The notes: generated by a model from the letters alone, not told the origin. A stretch of DNA of 64,000 nt from an uncultured Mailhella sp. (GCA_910578585.1 CAJTRG010000012.1:1-64000), one strand, 5' to 3'. Counted from the stretch's first letter, positions 8,882 to 17,711 are shown. Made by a program: numbers and translations.

Positions 8882-10699
8882 ATGAAAAAGCTTCATTATT
8901 TATTAATAATGCCTAAAGTAGCAATCAATGTTAATGTAAAATATAATTTTCCTGTTGGCATACCTTATCTTTCTGCTGCCATGAAGCAGGCAGGGTTTAA
9001 TGTGACAACAATAAACCCAAACCATACAGAAGACGACATTTATACAATTTTAAAAGATAAACTGAATGATATTGATGTGTTATTGACCGGCGGGCTTTCC
9101 GGGCAATTTTATTTGGTGAAAGAGCTTATTGATGCTGCCAAAAGAATTAAGCCTTCGCTGACTGTTATTGTGGGCGGCGGTCTTATTACTGCCAGCCCTG
9201 AAATTGCCATGAAAGCACTGGAAAATGCTGATTTTGGGGTGAGAGGAGAAGGGGAATTAACCTGTGTGGAATTATGCCGTGCCTTGGAACAGGATTTGGA
9301 TATACAATCTGTGCCAAGTATTGTGTATAAAGAAAAGAAAGGCAATATATATATATATAATGCAACTCAAGAAAGAAAAGATGTTGTTGATGTCAATGCT
9401 CTTCCTTTCCCTGATTACGAAGGTTTTGATATTGAAACATATTTGAAGTTGACTTCACAGATATTTTTTGGTTTTACAGGCGAAAAGGTTTTCTTTAGTT
9501 TAACCGCTAGAAGCTGTCCTTATCATTGTTCTTTTTGCTTTCATACTGTTGGAAATAAATATCGGGTACGAAATCTTGATAATGTTTTTGCAGAACTCAC
9601 CTATATGCATGAAAAATATGGTATAACAGATTTTGTGTTGTCCGATGAGCTTTTTGCAAGTGATAAAAACAGAGTACGGCTTTTTACTGATTTTTGTAAT
9701 AAAATGAATTTTTCCTGGGTTGCTACCTTTAGACTGGATCAGGTAGATGATGAGCTTATTGAAATTATCAAAAACAGTACCTGCAAACAAATGTTTTTTG
9801 GAATAGAAAGTGTCAATGATTCTATTTTAAAAAGTATGAAGAAGCATTTAACCAGGGAAATAATTGAGGAAAATCTGAAAAAAGTTTATGATGCCAATAT
9901 ACCTTTTGGCGGAAATCTACTCTTTGGCGATGTGGAAGATACCTTTGAAACCGCCATGGAAAATATAAACTGGGCTCTTGCACACCCTGAATATAATTTG
10001 TCCTTAATAAATATTTGTTGTTATCCCGGAACAGAAATATATAACTATGCGGTGCAAAAAGGGATTATTAAAGATGAAATACAATTTCTGAAAGATGGTT
10101 TGCCTTTAATTAATCTTTCCAAAATGTCAGATGAGGAATTTTGCCAGCTGCAAATTAAAATTCTTGAATTTGGCAATGGAATTCCTCTTGATAAGCAGGA
10201 AATTGTCTTTTTCGATAAGGAAGAGAAAGTTGCAAAGGTGAAAGGCGTTTGTAAAAAATGTCACACCGATTTGATATCAGATAATGTTTTATTGTTTACT
10301 ACTGATTATTCCTATATTTATTGCCCAAAATGCGGAGTAAAATATCGAACAGTTTTGGAAAACGATATGGAAGATTCCATTGTTCAAAAAATAGAGAATA
10401 TGATAAATGAAGGAAAATCCATTGCGTTTTGGGGCGTTCAGCCAAGTACATGGAGTTTATTTAATAAATATCCTGTGTTTGCTCATGATGCAGTCACGTT
10501 TATAGATACAAATGAGGGAAAACAATTAATTAAAATAACAAGCGCCAAAAAGACAATTTATCCTTTATTTGTTTTAAAGGAAAAACACTTTGATGTTGTC
10601 GTTTTTTGTTATCCTCATTTATATTCAATGTATGAAAAAATGATGGAAACGAGATATCCTGAGATAAATAATTTTATTGATTTAATTGATCTTATTTAA
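8882..10699 (+). CDS. B12-binding radical SAM protein with C-terminal zinc-ribbon
   Basis: This 605-residue protein combines an N-terminal cobalamin-binding-like domain (about residues 1-145) with a radical SAM core whose cluster motif CPYHCSFC lies at about residues 212-219. After the core (to about 430) comes a four-Cys zinc-ribbon (CKKC...CPKC, about 456-484) and a C-terminal Rossmann-like segment (IAFWGVQPSTWSLF). Family members carry out methyl transfer or rearrangement at unreactive carbons. The C-terminal addition is unusual. An in-frame AT7 repeat occurs at 9345-9358. An intrinsic terminator follows, closing the group that starts at 7001. Confidence 0.88.
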   Translation: MKKLHYLLIMPKVAINVNVKYNFPVGIPYLSAAMKQAGFNVTTINPNHTEDDIYTILKDKLNDIDVLLTGGLSGQFYLVKELIDAAKRIKPSLTVIVGGGLITASPEIAMKALENADFGVRGEGELTCVELCRALEQDLDIQSVPSIVYKEKKGNIYIYNATQERKDVVDVNALPFPDYEGFDIETYLKLTSQIFFGFTGEKVFFSLTARSCPYHCSFCFHTVGNKYRVRNLDNVFAELTYMHEKYGITDFVLSDELFASDKNRVRLFTDFCNKMNFSWVATFRLDQVDDELIEIIKNSTCKQMFFGIESVNDSILKSMKKHLTREIIEENLKKVYDANIPFGGNLLFGDVEDTFETAMENINWALAHPEYNLSLINICCYPGTEIYNYAVQKGIIKDEIQFLKDGLPLINLSKMSDEEFCQLQIKILEFGNGIPLDKQEIVFFDKEEKVAKVKGVCKKCHTDLISDNVLLFTTDYSYIYCPKCGVKYRTVLENDMEDSIVQKIENMINEGKSIAFWGVQPSTWSLFNKYPVFAHDAVTFIDTNEGKQLIKITSAKKTIYPLFVLKEKHFDVVVFCYPHLYSMYEKMMETRYPEINNFIDLIDLI

Positions 10700-10728
10700 T
10701 TATTTCTATTTGAGATAATAAAAGAACC

Positions 10729-10762
10729 AGTGCCTCAGCAGAAAATGTTGAGGCACTTTTTA
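10729..10762 (+). terminator. intrinsic terminator after the B12-radical SAM gene
   Basis: AGTGCCTCA at 10729-10737 pairs with TGAGGCACT at 10749-10757, closing an 11-base loop and followed by a short T run. It lies in the gap between convergent genes and could weakly serve the opposite strand too. Confidence 0.85.
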
Positions 10763-10772
10763 TAACTATGTG

Positions 10773-11204
10773 TTATTTTTTCCCAATAACTTTTTCATTG
10801 GGAGCAACATCTTTTGTAATAATTGCTCCTGCTGCAATCAGGGCATTTTCGCCAATGACAACTCCGGGCAAAATCGTTGCATTTGCTCCAATACTGGCAC
10901 CCTGCTTTATGAGGATTTTTCCCAGGGTAAAATCTTTATTCTTGGATTTTGGGTACTTGTCATTACAAAATGCGGCATTGGGGCCAATAAAAACATTGTC
11001 TTCAATGGTAATGCCGTCGTAAAGGGAAACGCCGTTTTTAATGGTGACATTATTGCCGATTTTGACTTCATTTTCAATAAAGCAATGAGAGCAAATATTG
11101 CAGTTCCTGCCGATTTCTGCACCGGGCAAGACCACACAAAATTGCCAGATAGAAGTATTTTCGCCAATGTTTTTTGATTGGACATCTGCCAGTGGATGAA
11201 TCAA
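10773..11204 (-). CDS. left-handed beta-helix N-acyltransferase (FdtC/QdtC-like)
   Basis: The 143-residue protein is built of hexapeptide repeats (for example IGENTS, IGRNCN, IGNNVT, IEDNVF, IGANAT) typical of trimeric CoA-dependent acyltransferases. Its place directly after FdtA- and FdtB-like genes suggests it N-acylates dTDP-3-amino-3,6-dideoxyhexose. The sequence stops at NEKVIGKK, where most relatives continue with a GxPA turn and a C-terminal tail, so this copy is somewhat short at the C-terminus. It overlaps the upstream fdtA-like gene by four bases, a sign of translational coupling. Confidence 0.82.
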   Translation of the reverse strand: MIHPLADVQSKNIGENTSIWQFCVVLPGAEIGRNCNICSHCFIENEVKIGNNVTIKNGVSLYDGITIEDNVFIGPNAAFCNDKYPKSKNKDFTLGKILIKQGASIGANATILPGVVIGENALIAAGAIITKDVAPNEKVIGKK

Positions 11205-11599
11205 TTTTTTACCTCTTTCAAGAAATCTTCATAAGTTCTGATATATTCGCTTTCATCGTAATAATCGCTGGCAAGCACCATTAGCTTGCAGCCATAGGAA
11301 AAATTCCTCATTTCCCGCCACATGTTTTTGCCGATATATAAGCCTACATCAGGGCGGTTAAGCCATACAGTTTCACGGTTTATGCCGTCATCAAGCACAA
11401 ATTCACAGGAACCGTCCATGGCAACAATGATTTGTTCCATATTTTTGTGGGCGTGTTTGCCGCGTTCCTGATTGGGGAGTGTATCAAAAATATAGTATAC
11501 GCGCTTGAGTTCAAAGGGGATATTTTTATTTGATTCCAGTGAAACAAGCTTTCCCCTTTCATCGCCCATAACTTTCATCTCAATTAATCTGTAATCCAT
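11201..11599 (-). CDS. fdtA: dTDP-4-oxo-6-deoxyhexose 3,4-ketoisomerase (FdtA/QdtA-like)
   Basis: This 132-residue cupin closely resembles FdtA/QdtA and WxcM-type ketoisomerases: the RGKHAHKNMEQIIVAMDGS segment at about residues 45-63 holds the active-site histidines, and the ends (VYYIFDTLPNQ, MVLASDYYDESEYIRTYEDF) are family-typical. It converts dTDP-4-oxo-6-deoxyglucose to the 3-oxo sugar that the neighbouring aminotransferase would aminate. Whether the product has galacto (Fuc3N) or gluco (Qui3N) configuration cannot be read from the sequence. It lies between fdtB- and fdtC-like genes in a leftward operon. rmlA and rmlB, which make the precursor, are not in the window. Confidence 0.9.
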   Translation of the reverse strand: MDYRLIEMKVMGDERGKLVSLESNKNIPFELKRVYYIFDTLPNQERGKHAHKNMEQIIVAMDGSCEFVLDDGINRETVWLNRPDVGLYIGKNMWREMRNFSYGCKLMVLASDYYDESEYIRTYEDFLKEVKN

Positions 11600-11607
11600 A
11601 TAAAACC

Positions 11608-12702
11608 TTATTCTGCTTTCCAGTTGTTGAGCGTTTCAATAACAAATTCTGCCTCATTTTCTTTCATCACAGGGGACATGGGCAGGCTTAAAACTTCTCG
11701 GTGAATTTTTTCGGTAATGGGCAGGGAAAGGGCATTATATTCCTTGTAGGCTTCCTGCTTGTGGGGCGGAATGGGGTAATGGATGATGGTTTCAATGCCT
11801 TTTTCTTTTAAATAATTTTGCAGTGCATCACGCTTTGCGGTTCGCACAACAAAAACATGCCAGACATGGGAGTTTTTATCCTTTACCTGCGGCAAAATAA
11901 TGGCAGGATTGTGGATAGACGTGCAATATTTTTCCGCAATTATCCGGCGTTTGGCATTATCTTCATCTAAATATTTCAATTTTATATCTAAGACGGCTGC
12001 CTGAATTTCGTCCAAACGGGAATTTATCCCCTTGTAAATATTATGGTATTTAATATGAGAACCATAGTTGGCAATGGCTTTGACTTTTAAATACAATTCT
12101 TCATCGTTGCTGGTTACAGCACCGCCGTCACCGAAGCAGCCTAAATTTTTGCCGGGATAAAATGAGAACCCAGAGGCATCGCCTAAATTGCCCACCTTTT
12201 TGTTTTGATAGCACGCTCCATGAGCCTGAGCAGAATCCTCAATAATTTTAAGATTGTATTTCTTGGCCAGCTCCCAAATTTTTGCCATATCGCAGGCTTG
12301 CCCGTAAAGATGAACAACAAGAATGGCTTTTGTTCTTTCTGATATTTTTTCTTCAATTAAATCAGGGGCTATGCAATAGGTGTTAATATCCGGCTCAACA
12401 AAAACAGGGGTACATCCATTTTCTGTAATGGCAAGAATCGTTGCAATATAGGTATTGGCAGGAACGATGATTTCATCGCCTTTAGAAAAGCCGTAAGCTT
12501 GGATGATAAGGCGCAGGGCATCGAGTCCGTTTCCGCAGCCAAGTGCATAGTTGGTGCCGCAAAAGGCGGAAAAGTGCTTGCAAAAATTGGCATTTTCCTC
12601 ACCAAGTAAATATCTTGCACTGCCAGAAATGGCATTAAAGCGAGCAGTTATTTCATCTTGAAAACGGGCATTGACAGCTTGTAAATCTAAAAACTTAATC
12701 AT
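11608..12702 (-). CDS. fdtB: DegT/DnrJ/EryC1/StrS aminotransferase (FdtB/QdtB-like)
   Basis: This 364-residue PLP enzyme has the nucleotide-sugar aminotransferase pattern: SGSARYLLGEEN near the start, a binding Asp in KIIEDSAQAHGA, and the PLP Lys in SFYPGKNLGCFGDGGA at about residue 190. With the adjacent 3,4-ketoisomerase it would transaminate the 3-keto group to give dTDP-3-amino-3,6-dideoxyhexose. It is the first gene of a three-gene leftward operon, eight bases before the ketoisomerase gene. The Fdt versus Qdt choice is inference from context. Confidence 0.88.
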   Translation of the reverse strand: MIKFLDLQAVNARFQDEITARFNAISGSARYLLGEENANFCKHFSAFCGTNYALGCGNGLDALRLIIQAYGFSKGDEIIVPANTYIATILAITENGCTPVFVEPDINTYCIAPDLIEEKISERTKAILVVHLYGQACDMAKIWELAKKYNLKIIEDSAQAHGACYQNKKVGNLGDASGFSFYPGKNLGCFGDGGAVTSNDEELYLKVKAIANYGSHIKYHNIYKGINSRLDEIQAAVLDIKLKYLDEDNAKRRIIAEKYCTSIHNPAIILPQVKDKNSHVWHVFVVRTAKRDALQNYLKEKGIETIIHYPIPPHKQEAYKEYNALSLPITEKIHREVLSLPMSPVMKENEAEFVIETLNNWKAE

Positions 12703-12858
12703 TATATTCCTTGCAATTTTATAAGGTTAGACAAAAAATATACATAATTAATGAACTAAAATATAAAAATTGTCAAATTGCTGCAGGAAAGAGTGCAATG
12801 CAATGCTGCACAATTTAATGGCCGGCATTTGCCCTCAAAGTGAGGCGTCATGAGCGTA

Positions 12859-13710
12859 TTATGCCTGAGATAAAATTTGTTTTACCATGCGGGCCTCTTT
12901 CCGCAGCTCTTCATCAGGAATAGATAAAAGTACTTTCTTTTCATATTTTAGGGTATCAAGCGTCATTTTAAGCATTTTTTCTCTTTGATAGGATGTGTTT
13001 GCACCATGCAGGCGGTAGGAAAAAAGTATTTTGTCGAGATATTTAATTTTCCAATATTTACTGATTTGCAGCATCATCCAAAAGTCTTCTAAAGGAGCTT
13101 CTTTGGTAAACATGCCAATTTTTTCAAAAATATTTTTTCTGAATAAATATCCATTGGGAATATGATTGCCTTGAAAAAGATTAGGATAGGAACCAAAGGC
13201 ATCGCTTTTAAAAGAAAATTCTTTAAAATATTCCAAGTAGGCTACAAAATTATCAAAATCACCTTCTTCAAAGTTTGATTTAGGTGAAAATGATTTGTCT
13301 ACATAGCATTTATTGGAGTTTGCATCAATAAATTCATTGTTTCCAACGCACAAGGCATAGTCTGGATTTCTTTCCAAAAATTTTGCCTCCAAGTCTATAC
13401 ATTCAGGACAGGCTTTATCATCAGAGGCAATTAAATAAATATATTTTCCTTCTGCCAAGCCAAGAAGTTTATTAATGGTTCCGCAGGTACCTTGATTTTC
13501 CTGATGTTCAACATAAAAGCGGACAAAGCGGTTTTGGAATTTTTTTTGTAATAATTGCAAAAGGTTATAGGTTAAATCTTTAGAGCCATCGTCAACAATG
13601 AGCAATTCAATATTTTGATAGCGCTGCGCTGCTATGGACTCTACAGTTTCCTGTATATATTTTTCATGGTTATAAGCAGGAATAATCACGGAAACTAATG
13701 GCTCTTGCAT
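12859..13710 (-). CDS. family 2 glycosyltransferase
   Basis: The 283-residue protein begins with the GT2 signature VSVIIPAYNHEKYIQETVESI and IVDDGSKD (nucleotide-binding Asp), and the metal-binding DxD-like ASDD lies at about residues 115-118. It has no membrane helix and is a cytoplasmic GT-A transferase that presumably adds one sugar of the surface glycan. Donor and acceptor cannot be read from the sequence. It is divergent from the wecF-like operon, with 172 bases between, and lies 156 bases upstream of the fdtB-like gene, so it may be transcribed separately. Confidence 0.9.
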   Translation of the reverse strand: MQEPLVSVIIPAYNHEKYIQETVESIAAQRYQNIELLIVDDGSKDLTYNLLQLLQKKFQNRFVRFYVEHQENQGTCGTINKLLGLAEGKYIYLIASDDKACPECIDLEAKFLERNPDYALCVGNNEFIDANSNKCYVDKSFSPKSNFEEGDFDNFVAYLEYFKEFSFKSDAFGSYPNLFQGNHIPNGYLFRKNIFEKIGMFTKEAPLEDFWMMLQISKYWKIKYLDKILFSYRLHGANTSYQREKMLKMTLDTLKYEKKVLLSIPDEELRKEARMVKQILSQA

Positions 13711-13815
13711 ATTTTCTGCTCCTTTTCATTAATCAAGTTAAATTTGTTATAAGAAAATGATAAAGTCAAGCACGAATTTTGCATATCAGTTTACAGGTGT
13801 TTTCTTGTCAGAAGA

Positions 13816-13844
13816 TTGACAAAAAAGATAGAAAATAATACATA
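13816..13844 (+). promoter_or_regulatory. candidate promoter of the wecF-wecE-acyl cassette operon
   Basis: A perfect TTGACA at 13816-13821 is followed after 17 bases by TACATA at 13839-13844, a weak -10. It is the best candidate in the divergent gap upstream of the WecF-like gene. Confidence 0.45.
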
Positions 13845-13848
13845 GAAA

Positions 13849-13871
13849 TATAAGGAAATTTTTTCCTTATA
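13849..13871 (+). promoter_or_regulatory. perfect inverted repeat in the leader of the wecF-like gene
   Basis: TATAAGGAAA (13849-13858) and TTTCCTTATA (13862-13871) form a perfect 10-base inverted repeat with a TTT loop. It ends one base before the AGGGG ribosome-binding site, so it could be a leader hairpin affecting translation or an operator. No T run follows, so it is not a typical terminator. Confidence 0.5.
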
Positions 13872-13882
13872 TAGGGGTGATT

Positions 13883-14875
13883 ATGTTTAAATATGTTCAT
13901 TTAATGTTTAATGATAAATTTAATAAACCAATTGTTGATTTTTTAAATACGCATTTTAATCCGCAAGATCATTTATTTTTATGTAAACATTTGTTCAAGG
14001 AATTCCCCTTTCCAACCGGTGCGAATGTTGTGGAAATTCAATCACTTTATCAAATTAACTGGAATGAGCTGCATGTTGAAAAAATTTTCTGCCATTCTTT
14101 ATTTGATAATGAAGTCATCGATTTTTTATATACTCATAAGGATTTTTTGAAAAAAGCAGTGTGGATAATGTGGGGCGGAGATGTTCATTCTTTTGAAAAA
14201 AATGAAAAAAATTTATATGTAAGGCATAATTTTGCAGGATATATCGGAAATGGTGACCCTGACGACATTGCAAAGAAAATTGGAAAAAAAGTTATTCCTC
14301 AGAACTTAAAGTTTATTTTTCCGATCGATAAAAAACTTCTTGATAATTGTAAAAATTCAAAAAGAAAGTCTCTTGTTATACAAATAAATAATTCCTGTGA
14401 TGAGTCCACTCTTGAGGCTTTAGAATGGCTGTCAAAGTTTGCTGATAAAGATGTGGCTGTAAAAACTGTTTTATCTTATGGACAAAAGCAATATAAAGAG
14501 CAGATTATTGCATTAGGAAAAAATATTTTTGGTACGAAATTTGAGTGGTTAGATAAAATAGTGTCTCCTAAATTTTATACAAATTATCTGGCAGAAAATG
14601 ATATATTGATTTTAAATCAAAATCGTCCGCAGGGGCAGGGAAATATCTATGCATCATTTTATTTAGGGAAAAAGGTGTATATTCGCAGTGATGTTGCTAA
14701 TTTTTCACGAATGCAGGCAGAAGGGTATACTGTTTATGATACAAAGGCGATTGAAAATTGTACCTTTGCAGAATTGATCGAAAATACTTCTTCTGCTCAT
14801 AATTCTGAAGTTGTAACGCTTCGTTTTGATGAGGAAAAAATTATAGAAAGTTGGGAAGCAGTATTATCATTATAG
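13883..14875 (+). CDS. WecF/RffT-like 4-amino-4,6-dideoxyhexose transferase (GT56)
   Basis: This 330-residue protein resembles WecF/RffT, which transfers Fuc4NAc from its dTDP donor to a lipid-linked acceptor in enterobacterial common antigen synthesis. Visible family features are IMWGGDVHSF at about residue 95, the VIQINNSCDESTLEAL segment matching the GNSGDRSN region of WecF, VKTVLSYGQKQYKEQI, and NDILILNQNRPQGQGN. It opens a rightward operon and is followed 13 bases later by a WecE-like aminotransferase, so making and using the same sugar are linked. The start at ATG 13883 has AGGGG five bases upstream. A longer paralogue lies at 26160-27854. Confidence 0.82.
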   Translation: MFKYVHLMFNDKFNKPIVDFLNTHFNPQDHLFLCKHLFKEFPFPTGANVVEIQSLYQINWNELHVEKIFCHSLFDNEVIDFLYTHKDFLKKAVWIMWGGDVHSFEKNEKNLYVRHNFAGYIGNGDPDDIAKKIGKKVIPQNLKFIFPIDKKLLDNCKNSKRKSLVIQINNSCDESTLEALEWLSKFADKDVAVKTVLSYGQKQYKEQIIALGKNIFGTKFEWLDKIVSPKFYTNYLAENDILILNQNRPQGQGNIYASFYLGKKVYIRSDVANFSRMQAEGYTVYDTKAIENCTFAELIENTSSAHNSEVVTLRFDEEKIIESWEAVLSL

Positions 14876-14888
14876 ATGAGAGTAAATT

Positions 14889-17012
14889 ATGGTAGCTGAT
14901 AAAGTGTTTTTTAATTCACCTTATTTTGCAGGAAATGAGCAAAAATATTTACTTGATTCGTTTCAATCCGGTTTTGTTGCCGGTGACAGAAAGTATACAA
15001 AACTTGTTCAAGAGTTTTTTAAAAATAATTTTGCCATAGACAATATTTTATTGACAACATCAGGCAGCACGGCGCTTGATATGTCTGCAATTTTGCTTAA
15101 TTTGCAGGCAGGCGATGAAGTGATTATGCCTTCCTATACCTTTGTTTCAACGGCAAATGCCGTGCTCATGCGCGGGGCAAAACCTGTTTTTGTGGAAATT
15201 GATGAAACTATGAATATTGATGTTTCAAAAATAGAAGAAAAAATTACGAAAAAAACAAAGGCGATTTATCCTGTTCATTATGCAGGCTGTTCCTGCGATA
15301 TGGACAGTCTTTTGGCTTTGGCAAAAAAATATCATCTTTTTGTTGTTGAAGATGCAGCGCAGGCAGTTAATGCTAAATATAAAAACAGCTATCTTGGAAC
15401 CTTAGGAGATTTGGGTGCCTATAGTTTTCATGAAACAAAGAATTTTACCTGCGGTGAGGGCGGTGCCCTGGTGGTTAATAACCATGATTATTTGGAACGA
15501 GCTGAAATTATTCGTGAAAAAGGTACAGATCGAACCAAATTTTACAGGGGCTTTATTGATAAATATACATGGTGTGATATAGGAGGAAGTTATTTGCCTT
15601 CTGATTTGCTCAGTGCAATACTGCTTGCCCAATTGGAACAAAAAGATACCATTACGGAAAAACGTAAAGCAGTTTGGCAGCGGTATCAGTGTAATTTATC
15701 TGCACTGGAACAAAAAGGCGTATTGGCAATGATGAAAATACCTGATTACAATACTCCCAATTACCATATTTTTTATATTCTTTTGCCAAATAGAAAAGAA
15801 AGAGATTCGCTCTTGTCATATTTAAAAAGTGAAAAAATCGGAGCAGTATTTCATTATATTCCTTTGCATACTTCAAAAATGGGCAGGCAATTAGGATATA
15901 AAAAAGAAGATTTTCCTTTATCGGTCAATTTGAGCGAAAGAATTATTCGTTTGCCATTATTTGCAGGTCTGGAATTGGATCAGGTAGATTATATTTGTGA
16001 GAAAATTAAATTTTTTATAGGAGAAAAGAAAATGAAAAAGGAACAAAATACATCAGAGCTTAACAATATATATATATATAAGCAAAAAAAGTTTCACTAT
16101 GATGAAAATACAAAGGAAATTATTAAATCCAGAATTAAAGAAGAAACAGATTTTCCTACAACGATTTTAATTGATACCATTTCTTTTTGTAATTTGAAAT
16201 GCATAATGTGTGTGCATAAAAATATGAAGCGAAAATACGGAATTATGGAATGGGATTTGTATAAAAAAATTATTGATGAAATTGCAGAAAATAATCCCAA
16301 TACGCAAATATGGATAACCTTTTTTGGTGAAGGACTTATGTTAAAGGATTTGCCGGAAAGAATAGCTTATGCAAGAGAACAGGGTTTAACGAATATTTTA
16401 TTAAACACCAATGGAAATTTATTGAAAACAGATTTTTCAAAACGGCTCATTGAAGCAGGATTAAATGGCCTTTATGTCGGAATTGACGCGTATGATCCTG
16501 AAACATATGCAAAAATTCGTGTAAATGGCAAGCTGGAAAATGTTGTAAAAGGTGTTCTTGAATATAAGGAACTTTTAAAACAATATGGCAGAGATGATCA
16601 AACGCTTATGGTTCAATTTGTAGAAATGGATATCAATGCACATGAGATGAATGATTTTGTTAATTTTTGGCATAATGAACATGGAATAAAATGTAAAATT
16701 CGTCCAATGTGCAGCTGGGCAGGCAAAATTGAAGGATTAACCTCTACCATTGATATTCCCGAACGGATTTCCTGTTTCAGAGGAATTAATAGTCTTAGTA
16801 TTACCAATACCGGCAACGTGGCTGTATGCCCCGGAGATTTGGAGTGTCTTGCTCCTATGGGAAATGTGGCTGAATCTTCAATAAAAGAAATATGGAATAC
16901 AACGTTAAAAGAATTCAGAACAAATCAGCGTGAGGGCAATTGGGATAAATTACCGGAACTTTGTAAAGGCTGCAAAGACTATTTTTTAGTTAATGCTGAG
17001 TATGTTGGATAA
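14889..17012 (+). CDS. WecE/RffA aminotransferase fused to radical SAM/SPASM protein
   Basis: The 707-residue frame joins two complete domains. Residues 1-375 match dTDP-4-amino-4,6-dideoxygalactose transaminase WecE/RffA (GDEVIMPSYTFVSTANA, VVEDAAQ with Asp155, SFHETKNFTCGEGGA with PLP Lys184). Residues 382-707 are a radical SAM protein with cluster Cys434, 438 and 441 (CNLKCIMC) and SPASM-type Cys near the end (CPGD, CKGCKD). At the join an AGGAG (16019-16023) stands eight bases before an in-frame ATG (16032), exactly as for an independent gene. One T fewer in the T6 run 16011-16016 would stop the aminotransferase at a TAG. It may thus be a real fusion, a slippage site or a sequence error. 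Confidence 0.85.
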   Translation: MVADKVFFNSPYFAGNEQKYLLDSFQSGFVAGDRKYTKLVQEFFKNNFAIDNILLTTSGSTALDMSAILLNLQAGDEVIMPSYTFVSTANAVLMRGAKPVFVEIDETMNIDVSKIEEKITKKTKAIYPVHYAGCSCDMDSLLALAKKYHLFVVEDAAQAVNAKYKNSYLGTLGDLGAYSFHETKNFTCGEGGALVVNNHDYLERAEIIREKGTDRTKFYRGFIDKYTWCDIGGSYLPSDLLSAILLAQLEQKDTITEKRKAVWQRYQCNLSALEQKGVLAMMKIPDYNTPNYHIFYILLPNRKERDSLLSYLKSEKIGAVFHYIPLHTSKMGRQLGYKKEDFPLSVNLSERIIRLPLFAGLELDQVDYICEKIKFFIGEKKMKKEQNTSELNNIYIYKQKKFHYDENTKEIIKSRIKEETDFPTTILIDTISFCNLKCIMCVHKNMKRKYGIMEWDLYKKIIDEIAENNPNTQIWITFFGEGLMLKDLPERIAYAREQGLTNILLNTNGNLLKTDFSKRLIEAGLNGLYVGIDAYDPETYAKIRVNGKLENVVKGVLEYKELLKQYGRDDQTLMVQFVEMDINAHEMNDFVNFWHNEHGIKCKIRPMCSWAGKIEGLTSTIDIPERISCFRGINSLSITNTGNVAVCPGDLECLAPMGNVAESSIKEIWNTTLKEFRTNQREGNWDKLPELCKGCKDYFLVNAEYVG

Positions 17013-17035
17013 AATTAATATTTTGGTGGGATGAT

Positions 17036-17686
17036 ATGAAAAAAATTCTTTTAATAGGGGGAGAAGAGGGTATTAATGTTGTTGAATTCATTGAAGAAAT
17101 CAGTGAATATGAAATATTGGGATTTTTAAATGATAGAGAAGAAGCCGGAACTATAATTGGAAAATATCCTGTTCTTGCCAAAACGAGTGAATGGAACAAA
17201 TTTAATGATTGTTATTTTGTCTTTACCATTTTCCGTTATTTTGGAATGTTGGAGCGTTTTTCCCTATTAAAAAATTTATGTATTCCATTGGACAGGTTCC
17301 CGACAATTATTCATCCCCTGGCATATGTTGCAAAAACAAGTAATATTGGAAAAGGCGTTGTTGTTTATCCTTTTGCCAAAATACATAGTTATGCAGAAAT
17401 TGGGAATTTTTGTTCTATTCGTTCAGGGGCTAATATCGGGCATGGAAGTTTGCTTGGCGAATTTAATTATATTGGGCCAAATGCAGTACTTTCCGGGCAT
17501 GTTAAAACAGAAGAAGGCGTTTACATAGCTCCGAATGCAACCATAAATCCATGGCTTGAACTTGGCAAATATTCCATGGTTGGCTCAAACAGTACAATTT
17601 ATAAAAATGTGGATGAGTTTAAAATTTTGCAGTGCATGCCGGCAAGAGTTCTTGGAAGAACGGATGAACAGTTGATTTCTCATTAA
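17036..17686 (+). CDS. NeuD/PglD-like sugar acyltransferase (cassette copy 1)
   Basis: This 216-residue protein has the two-domain layout of NeuD/PglD acyltransferases: an N-terminal Rossmann-like sugar-nucleotide domain (MKKILLIGGEEG, about 1-85) and a left-handed beta-helix with hexapeptide repeats (about 95-210; SIRSGANIGHGSLLGEFNYIG, IHSYAEIG). PglD-type enzymes N-acetylate 4-amino sugars with a His base. Here it follows the WecE domain and precedes an unknown protein, a KAS III-like enzyme and an ACP, so I infer it uses acyl-ACP to acylate dTDP-Fuc4N. A close homologue is at 34040-34693. The start follows a GGTGGG site. Confidence 0.85.
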   Translation: MKKILLIGGEEGINVVEFIEEISEYEILGFLNDREEAGTIIGKYPVLAKTSEWNKFNDCYFVFTIFRYFGMLERFSLLKNLCIPLDRFPTIIHPLAYVAKTSNIGKGVVVYPFAKIHSYAEIGNFCSIRSGANIGHGSLLGEFNYIGPNAVLSGHVKTEEGVYIAPNATINPWLELGKYSMVGSNSTIYKNVDEFKILQCMPARVLGRTDEQLISH

Positions 17687-17711
17687 ATTTAATGGGGTTA
17701 CAGAGAAGAGT

